Shown here: positions 57,411 to 64,000 of the stretch, one piece after another
Layout: every line of letters begins with the position of its first letter
How positions within the stretch are numbered: position 1 is the first letter of the stretch
Assembly (NCBI GenBank): GCA_012934845.2
Contig: WNNJ02001723.1
Coordinates: forward strand, 124,001 to 188,000
Source of the DNA: Pomphorhynchus laevis
Taxonomy: Eukaryota > Acanthocephala > Palaeacanthocephala > Echinorhynchida > Pomphorhynchidae
Reading direction: 5' to 3'
DNA: 64,000 nt
Translations under genes and position numbers: made by a program
Notes under the pieces: model-generated
What the model was told of the DNA's origin: nothing
The model's database searches: none
What the model saw: the letters and a program-made list of their open reading frames with translations, nothing else

Positions 57411-57732
57411 GATGCAGTATATGATCATATGAATCATGCTAACTGATCATTAATGTATATTTAAATCTATCATTTTATTTTATTAAGGTATCATGTGCTA
57501 CCTTGATAAAATAGTATCCGATCTATTAATAAAATCACTAATTTCCCGTTAGTACATGTTTTGTCCGGCTATCATTTATTATAGCACTCAATTAAACCTA
57601 CTGGAGAATATTGTTTGCTTGTCGAAATGTGTAGACTGGACTCTATTTCATAATTTGCCGTACAATGTCACTAAAATAACTGTATTACCCCGTAAAGACT
57701 TTTGGACACAAGTCTAATAATTATGATAGACA

Positions 57733-59832
57733 ATGCAGCTCTTTTCAGGAATTATGATGACCGACATAGTCGTTACCACTACTAGTAGTGTTGACAAACG
57801 ATCAAATTTTAGTATTGGTACGAACGGCACTAATACAAGCCAAAAGCTATATGGAGTATTACCGATTTTGCTACTAATTTTATTTGGATTACCTGGCAAT
57901 CTAATTACTTTATCGATAGCTATTAGGCAATTAACATTTAAAGTTGTCCGAAGCAGAAAGCATGAAATCTACTTGAGTGAGCTTGCGTGTCTAGACATTC
58001 TTCTGTTATTATTCTGGTTGAGTAACTTAATCATTGAGCTAGTATACGGGCACGTCAGCTGGTGGTCACCTCCATGTAAGAACAGCAGTCATACACCTTC
58101 ACTTCTGTTGATTCAGTTATCTCATGATTTGGATAATTACGATGCACATCATGTAAGGCCGATATACAGTTGCCACTGCATAAGCTTTTTGGTCCGCTTC
58201 CTCATCGAGCTAAGATGTTGGCTTCTGGTGATATTTCTGATGCAAAAATGTATCAAAAGCAGCCGCAGCAGGATGCTCATAAATTCCTCTTCTTTCATTA
58301 CGGGCACAGATAGCTCCGGTTACGCCACGGATTTTCGATTAGCCAGCCCTACAATTCGGACGACGGGTGCATCACATCAACTACATGAATCACCTAATGA
58401 GTTAAGTAAATTTGATCGAATTCGCAATTATACCAATAGTCACCGTAGAGCAGCGGTTGCTAAAGCCTCTGGCGGATCAAGCAAAAGTGCTAGACGGCAT
58501 GCTCTCTTGCCAAGTAACAACGTTTACCCGACAGTAAAAACAAGTTTCACTTTACACTCAGCCTTCAGCAATTTAATCACGTGCTTTTTACTTGGTGCTG
58601 TACTGATTTTGAAAAATAGTTATGCGTATCTGTACTTAATTAGGTATCCACCACGAGATCACGATTATACATTAATCTACGAATGTGCGTTTACATCGAG
58701 TGACTACCTACATCATACAAGATTCTTTGAACATCCTAGAATACGAATGGTGAAAGCAATAAGCGATGGACTTGGCATTTTAATACCCTATATACTCGTA
58801 TTGATCTGCATGATTCGTACATCGTACGGTTTGATAATGACAACACAATTATGTATATCTATACGAAAATGGATACTGCGCTATTACAATTGTGATACGA
58901 ATAACGTAAATCGCAGTTCACAAAACATACTTGGAAGTAACTTTCTGTACAAAAATCCATCGGCAACAACTATCGGTTTAAATGCATTGAGTTGTGTGCC
59001 CAACAAGTCAAACTTCAGATCACAAAGAGGACAAAGACAACGCGCTCTATCACTAATAAGCTTGAGCACGGTGTTTCTCGTTACGTACGGACCAATAGTA
59101 AGTATCCATACCTGGATTCCTTATCTGTTGCCAGCTGATATGTATGCACAAATACAGCACACTCTTCACCAACTTTCAATACGTGCAATATACGTAAATC
59201 ACATTATGCTATTTTATGTGTGCCTGTTAACTGACAGACACTTTCAATTTGATGTTACCCAGATAGTTTGTTTCTGCTGCTGTATAAATCACTGTTACAG
59301 GCTTTGTCTACATAGGTTCAATAGCTTTCACAGTTTTGGGCAATCAATGAACAGAAACGATGAACATCCTAGATTAATAGGCAAACAAACCTATACACGC
59401 AACATGAACAAAAGATTTATTTTCAAGCATTTAAGATTCAAACGTAGAGCTCGAGTATCTGTCGCCTATTTCTATCAGAATTGGCAGGATATGGTAAAAG
59501 GGAAAGTTGGTACAGGAGATAATGATCGCAACATAGAGGGTTCTACTATTAATCCATCGGACAACCAAAGGACATCCGGCATTGACAGTTTACTAAAAAC
59601 CAGAATGAACTCGAATTTGGAGCAGCCCAAATATGATGACCAAGTTCCACGAGCATCAATAGTTGATGATCAAATATATTCATACCAACATCAACAAGTT
59701 TGCGAGTCAACAAAACGAAAATGTACGAATAATTCGGAACGTAGCGAAAACGAGTCTAAACGAATTAAAGATAACAATCATAACTGCATAAGATACAGTT
59801 CTCTTGACGAATTTCTAAAGTTCCTTATCTAA
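57733..59832 (+). CDS. Divergent rhodopsin-type G-protein-coupled receptor
   Basis: A single 699-codon exon begins at an ATG just after an in-frame TAG; the later MM (residues 8-9) could also be the start. Seven hydrophobic segments fit a class A receptor: TM1 ~41-63 with GLPGN (Asn56), TM2 ~78-103 with LACLD (Asp88), TM3 ~147-171, TM4 ~275-298, TM5 ~341-363 with Pro352, TM6 ~437-463 with FLVTYGP, TM7 ~482-500. Cys147 or Cys149 and Cys318 could form the usual disulphide. NxS/T sites at 25, 31 and 34 suggest a glycosylated outer N-terminus. DRY is replaced by MQK, and NPxxY by NHIMLFY. A ~100-residue Ser-rich loop follows TM3. After TM7 come a Cys cluster (CFCCC), likely palmitoylated, and a long basic tail. 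It is probably a peptide-type receptor; the ligand is unknown. Confidence 0.8.
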   Translation: MQLFSGIMMTDIVVTTTSSVDKRSNFSIGTNGTNTSQKLYGVLPILLLILFGLPGNLITLSIAIRQLTFKVVRSRKHEIYLSELACLDILLLLFWLSNLIIELVYGHVSWWSPPCKNSSHTPSLLLIQLSHDLDNYDAHHVRPIYSCHCISFLVRFLIELRCWLLVIFLMQKCIKSSRSRMLINSSSFITGTDSSGYATDFRLASPTIRTTGASHQLHESPNELSKFDRIRNYTNSHRRAAVAKASGGSSKSARRHALLPSNNVYPTVKTSFTLHSAFSNLITCFLLGAVLILKNSYAYLYLIRYPPRDHDYTLIYECAFTSSDYLHHTRFFEHPRIRMVKAISDGLGILIPYILVLICMIRTSYGLIMTTQLCISIRKWILRYYNCDTNNVNRSSQNILGSNFLYKNPSATTIGLNALSCVPNKSNFRSQRGQRQRALSLISLSTVFLVTYGPIVSIHTWIPYLLPADMYAQIQHTLHQLSIRAIYVNHIMLFYVCLLTDRHFQFDVTQIVCFCCCINHCYRLCLHRFNSFHSFGQSMNRNDEHPRLIGKQTYTRNMNKRFIFKHLRFKRRARVSVAYFYQNWQDMVKGKVGTGDNDRNIEGSTINPSDNQRTSGIDSLLKTRMNSNLEQPKYDDQVPRASIVDDQIYSYQHQQVCESTKRKCTNNSERSENESKRIKDNNHNCIRYSSLDEFLKFLI

Positions 59833-60255
59833 ATTGTACTTTTGTAAATATCCACAGATAAACGTTAAGAATTTGTAAATATCTTAAGTGTTGTGTGTGT
59901 CAACAAAAATACTTTATTAGTATTTTATAAAGAATAACTGTTATTGTTTCCTTAGCATTTTGAACACAAAAATACGTTGTTTTGGTATAACACAATCATT
60001 TACATTTATTGTTTCTGAAAGAAACAAAATAAGTTAATATTTCGATCATTAAAAACAATCTTTATCAAAATCATTGTAGTGATTTCACAAACGTCGATCA
60101 ATCTTTTATTTATACGTTAAATATATTCGCCAATGATTTATATAATATTATCTTGTTGATAACAGTTAGCTATTGAAAATTCGATTTCGATAAAATGTAT
60201 ATTCATTATATTTTTGTCTATTTATTATATCCCTGAGCTTAACTATCTCGAATAA
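59833..60255. other. Presumed receptor 3' UTR and spacer
   Basis: AT-rich, with no clear AATAAA in the first 150 bases. 'gataacagttagctattgaa' near 60160 resembles words at 63652 and 63835. No gene is seen. Confidence 0.4.
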
Positions 60256-60756
60256 CAATTAGTTTATTACAATTACACATACAATCAATTCGACCTCCCT
60301 CTCGCCGCAGTGAACGACCGAGTTGCCACCGAAATAAACGATCGAAGATTCGCTGCAATAAACGACCGAACACCCGCTGCAACTAACGACCTCACAGCCC
60401 CTACAATAAACGACCGAGCATCCGTTGCAATAAACGACCGAACATCCGCTGCAACTAACGACGGCCCACCCGCTGTAGTGAACGACCGAGCTGCTCCTGC
60501 AATAAACGATGGAATTGCCGCTCCAATAAACGACCTAGCTGCCGGTGCAACTCACGACTGTCTCACCGCTGCAACTGACGACCTCCCAGCCGATGCAATA
60601 AATAACCAAGCTGCCGGCACAACTCACGACCGTCTAGTAACCGCTGCACTAAGCAGCAAGCACATACGTTCTTGGCGTTCGTTGTGCTCTACTTCATCGA
60701 TGCATATGCGGATAAGCGTTCGGGAAAAACAGCGCACAAAGAGTGCGACAAAATAA
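60256..60756 (+). CDS. Octapeptide-repeat protein or exon
   Basis: About 14 tandem 24-bp units (60313-60650) each encode eight residues around a consensus INDRxxAA (N and D nearly invariant, A at the end). A unique basic tail follows (SSKHIRSWRSLCSTSSMHMR) before a TAA. The frame has no ATG near its start but a good 3' splice site (cctctcgccgcag, ending at 60309), so it is best read as a terminal exon. An AATAAA overlaps the stop region (near 60754). The units differ at many bases yet stay in frame with conserved N/D/A positions, which favours real coding. Much of this stretch is GC-richer than the flanks. Function is unknown. Confidence 0.5.
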   Translation, partial: QLVYYNYTYNQFDLPLAAVNDRVATEINDRRFAAINDRTPAATNDLTAPTINDRASVAINDRTSAATNDGPPAVVNDRAAPAINDGIAAPINDLAAGATHDCLTAATDDLPADAINNQAAGTTHDRLVTAALSSKHIRSWRSLCSTSSMHMRISVREKQRTKSATK

Positions 60757-60984
60757 AAGACAGAAACGTACGCCATTTAGCAATTCATAAAATTGTGAGA
60801 ATGACCTCCGCATGAATTCCATCTAGACTGGAACCCGTTGGTTTGACTAGAGACGACGGCAAGCGGCCTGACGGGCCTTCGTTACTGTTGTGGGAAGATT
60901 ATATATAGTTTAGACTACTTATTCAAATCAGCTCCGGGATCTTTTCACGGATACTTGTATTTTTACAAGTATTCACGGATACTT

Positions 60985-61160
60985 TTGATTTTAACTTGAT
61001 ATAATTTATATGAAATCTTGTAACAATTATTTATTATTTATAGAATTATAAAAATATTTATTATTTAATTGTCAAATTTTTATTTCGCATTATCATTATC
61101 TTTTCAATTTTATAATTATATTAAATACATAACGCAGTTAGCTGATTTGACTTATCAAAA
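60985..61160 (-). repeat. PLE-A right-type terminus
   Basis: 'gattttaacttgatataatt' to 'cgcagttagctgatttga' matches the outer half of the right terminus of PLE-A. Confidence 0.75.
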
Positions 61161-61416
61161 TCATTATAGTGATTTCACAAACGTCAATCAATCTTTTATT
61201 TTTAAATTAAATATTATTGCCGATGATAGATTTGTTATGACTATGTTGGGATTGACTTTTTAATTCAATAAAATTAAGAAAAGCCAGCAGGCCTAATTTC
61301 AATTAAGAATTTTTAATATTGATTATAACAAAGTTTAACGGTGTTTTTAAACAAGAATTATTTTGTAGAAGTTAATCAGATCAAATGCTGAGTTAGTTAT
61401 TATATATTGCCAAAGC

Positions 61417-61441
61417 TTTCGACTCGTTACGGCTTCGTCAG
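61417..61441 (-). other. Penelope 3'-region motif (minus strand)
   Basis: Minus-strand CTGACGAAGCC...GAGTCGAAAGC has the same boxes and spacing as 40312-40342. It is probably the tail of a decayed Penelope-like element. Confidence 0.35.
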
Positions 61442-61715
61442 TGGCTTATTGTGTGTTTAAGCTGTTAAACTTTTTTGCTATTTTTTAATTCTAAGAATTA
61501 TTTTGTTATACACCAAATGTAAAAGATTATTAATTAATGATGCTCAACTTTATAAATAAGTTTTATAGACAGTTATCTGTGAAGGTTTATAATTGATTAT
61601 AAATCTTTACCCGTGCTGAATGAAGCCACCAGCATTAATCAATAAAGAATTTTAAATCGACAAAATTATTTTTTCAAAAACAAGTCTCTAAATCAAGTCC
61701 GTTCTGCATATTTTT

Positions 61716-62036
61716 CTAAAGGTGAAATTCGGAAGCTTCGGCAATTTCTAGCGATTTCACATTTTTTACCCATTGGGCCACTTCCAGTTGTTGATCGCAC
61801 TCGCACAGTTGTTTCGTAAATTCTAGCTCCTGATTTTAAATGAAAATGTATTACCGAAAAGGATAGCTTGCATAATGTACCTGAAGCCATCGGAGATTAG
61901 TTCTTTCTGATGCTTTCTTTTTTAAGCTGTAAACGTTAAATTATCTGTTAATCAAAAATATGTAATTAGTTTACCAAACATTAACAAAATCACGAAATGC
62001 TTTGCTAAAATATCGAGATGGAAGTTGTGGTGGATC
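61716..62036 (-). CDS. MEK1/2-like MAP kinase kinase, last three exons
   Basis: Exons on the minus strand are 62036-61975, 61926-61881 and 61829-61716, with GT/AG introns of 48 and 51 bp and matching phases. The joined 73-codon product is the end of a protein kinase C-lobe: DPPQLPSRYFSKAFRDFVNV, then CLKKKASERTNL (subdomain XI arginine in SERTNL), FTKQLC and the final VAQWVKNV helix. Known MEK1 has [30 protein letters not shown] and a later AGWL at the same places, so a dual-specificity kinase of the ERK pathway is likely. MKK3/4/6/7 are less similar. The catalytic core must lie beyond 62036 on the plus coordinate scale and is not seen; repeats fill the space to the window end. It stops with SEFHL and TAG. 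Confidence 0.78.
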
Positions 62037-62499
62037 CTGCAAAATAAAAAGTCTGTAAATTAGCTATTTATTAATATGGTCAGTGTTGGTCAACTTAATA
62101 TAGCAAACTTATTCAATATAATCACTATTGCATTGATTATAATCATCTTGCATTTAATATAGTCACTGTTCAATTGATTATGGTTAGGTCAAAAATTTCT
62201 CTATATGTCAACAGCGGAAAGAATGTCAATATCTGTGATTTATACTTACATTTAACGTTCTACGATTGCCTTACGGTTTCAAAAAATACGTAAAAGAAAC
62301 AAAAAATTAAAAATTTATCTATTTTGATTTTATTAAAACAAGCACATAAATTATAAAACATTATAAACTATAGGAACATAAAATATTAGAATATTAGAAT
62401 AAGCTGCTATCACATTCTGAAAATTAACATTTAGTAATTTTCTTATAGACATGTAGTTTTTGATAATTAATTTCTATAGCTGTTTTGACTATATTCATA
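62037..62499 (-). other. Upstream intron or broken 5' region of the MEK-like gene
   Basis: A donor-like GTAAGT lies on the minus strand near 62250, but no open kinase exon precedes it. The rest is AT-rich, with an 'aatatagtcact' phrase repeated near 62120-62165. Confidence 0.35.
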
Positions 62500-62665
62500 A
62501 ATCAGATAACTGAGTCTACGTATCTTATACTGTATATAAATAACGATAATTATAAATAATAATTATAAGATGTTATATAATTTTTATTTATATCAAGTTA
62601 AAATTTAAAATTGAAGTTTAAAATGAGGAATTGCTGCGTTATCAGGTTTCGGTCTCTATTCCTCG
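62500..62665 (+). repeat. PLE-A left-type terminus
   Basis: 'aaatcagataactgagtcta' through 'tatatcaagttaaaatttaa' to 'ttatcaggtttcggtctcta' matches the left end at 20110 and includes the conserved inner core. No RT is attached. Confidence 0.82.
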
Positions 62666-62812
62666 ACTAATTATTATTAAATAATACAATTTATAATGTA
62701 TTATACATTGCAAAATTATGAATGGTATGTTCCTCGACCCTAAGGTAGGGTTCTAATAGATCATTTCAATAAGAACTCATACCAAAAGTAATATACAGAA
62801 ATGTATATCTAC

Positions 62813-63632
62813 ACGACTGGCGCACCCAGCTTAGTAGATGTAGCGTTGAATAAAAATACAGACGTCCTGAGTTCAAATCCGATCTGCACCAGTTACGAAG
62901 TAAGCTTATAATAAAGGTCGAAACGTGAAATGTAATTCTAGGTCGGCAGATGATGAGACCCACCCAGACTGAGCTGTATCAAGAATAGGAACAATACCTG
63001 TGAGGATAATATTGTGCTACAACCAGAAGAATAATCATAGTCTTTAATAATATTTTCACACAACTGGAGAGGTAGCCAAGTAGATGTAGCGTTGAATAAA
63101 AATACAGACGTCCTGAGTTCAAATCCGATCAGCACCAGTGTACGGAGTAAGCAGATAATAAGGGTCGAAACGTGAAATGTAATTCTAGGTCAGCAGATGA
63201 TGAGACCCATCTAGGCTGAGCTGTATCAAGAATAGGAACAATACCTGTGAGGATAATATTGTGCTACAACCAGCAGAATAATCATAGTCTTTAATAATAT
63301 TTTCACACAACTGGAGAGGCATCCAAGTAGATGTAGCGTTGAATAAAAATACAGACGTCCTGAGTTCAAATCCGATCAGCACCAGTGTACGGAGTAAGCA
63401 GATAATAAGGGTCGAAACGTGAAATGTAATTCTAGGTCAGCAGATGATGAGATCCATCTAGGCTGAGCTGTATCAAGAATAGGAACAATACCTGTGAGGA
63501 TAATATTGTGCTACAACCAGAAGAATAATCATAGTCTTTAATAATATTTTCACACAACTGGAGAGGCAGCCAAGTAGATGTAGCGTTGAATAAAAATACA
63601 GACGTCCTGAGTTCAAATCCGATCAGCACCAG
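62813..63632 (+). repeat. Tandem array of a 247-bp tRNA-derived (SINE-like) unit
   Basis: Four tRNA-like heads start near 62813, 63064, 63311 and 63558, spaced 246-247 bp and nearly identical, with three complete bodies between them. Each head has an A-box-like 'ggtagccaagtag' and a B-box-like 'gagttcaaatcc', 'gcgttgaataaaaat' at the anticodon position and a 3' 'gatcagcacca'. It resembles a class II (Leu-type) tRNA with decayed stems. The 3' body ('gggtcgaaacgtgaaatgta', 'gctgtatcaagaataggaac') is unrelated to tRNA. The 65-codon minus-strand frames are repeat artefacts. Confidence 0.82.
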
Positions 63633-64000
63633 GGTGCTGATCGGATAGCTAACCGCTATCCCGATGATAGCAGTTAGCTATCGAATTTTCATTTTGTTGA
63701 TGTTTTGTTAAAAAAGGCACAACTAATTGTTTGAACTTTTGCGGTAATCAACATATAACTAGCAATTTTTTATTTTATTATTAAAAATTAATAATAAAAA
63801 TATTTATTATTTTTAATTTTTTAAATTTATCCTGATGATAACAGTTAACTATTAAAAATTTGTTTATAATAAAATTTCAATTAACTATATCCTTTTATGA
63901 GTGAACAGCAAATTTATAATTTTACATGTTTATGAATATCGATTGTGTGACACTAAATATATTGTTATTTATACAGGAAATTATCGTTGTTTTTAAAATG
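63633..64000. other. Palindrome and AT-rich end of window
   Basis: Directly after the array, 'ccgatcagcacc' and its complement form a 26-bp palindrome (63621-63646). A 'gctatcccgatgatagc' hairpin follows. The rest is AT-rich, with a 'tgatgataacagttaactat' word near 63833. No gene is seen. Confidence 0.5.

Noticed and set aside
62938-63629. Three 65-codon minus-strand frames, nearly identical
   Set aside because: They are the same frame in each 247-bp repeat unit, antisense to the tRNA-like heads.

Overview
This is a nuclear segment of an animal (metazoan) genome. It is AT-rich and made mostly of transposable-element debris with a few host genes between. The eukaryotic and animal assignment rests on spliced genes with very short introns (47-69 bp in the cases I could phase), a nuclear-type tRNA-Thr, a rhodopsin-type seven-helix receptor, a MEK-type kinase tail and a PDZ-domain gene. 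I cannot name the phylum from sequence alone.

Layout. From 1 to 11.7 kb there are two copies of one APE-type LINE on the minus strand, the first nearly whole (ORF1 and ORF2) and the second broken. Both abut Penelope-like (PLE) sequence. A small gene with a C-terminal membrane anchor lies at 10.5-10.9 kb. From 12 to 18 kb there is a LINE scrap, a 3.3-kb satellite array (139-bp unit, about 23 units, with a five-unit higher-order period) and AT-rich repeats. From 18 to 31.7 kb there are remnants of an AT-rich reverse-transcriptase element (called PLE-A here), including one copy flanked by long terminal inverted repeats, plus several unrelated LINE fragments. From 32.4 to 35.4 kb lies a multi-exon PDZ gene whose exon phases all agree. 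From 36 to 46.7 kb there are three more LINE families, GIY-YIG Penelope-like elements (PLE-B) with 0.64-kb direct repeats, and tRNA-Thr(UGU). From 47 to 57.4 kb there are foldback elements, more PLE-A copies and an intact Merlin/IS1016-type DNA transposon with 8-bp target duplications. From 57.7 to 62 kb lie the receptor gene (plus strand), an octapeptide-repeat reading frame and the last three exons of a MEK1/2-like kinase (minus strand). A tandem array of a 247-bp tRNA-like (SINE-type) unit sits at 62.8-63.6 kb.

How it works together. Host genes occupy only a few kb; everything else is layered retroelement history, with PLE-A termini interrupting other elements and LINEs inserted in PLEs. 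The most unusual items are the reverse-transcriptase element bounded by roughly 290-bp inverted repeats carrying a conserved foldable core, the shared LINE/PLE junction in two LINE copies, and the tandem tRNA-derived array. All element names are judged from visible motifs, not from database searches.
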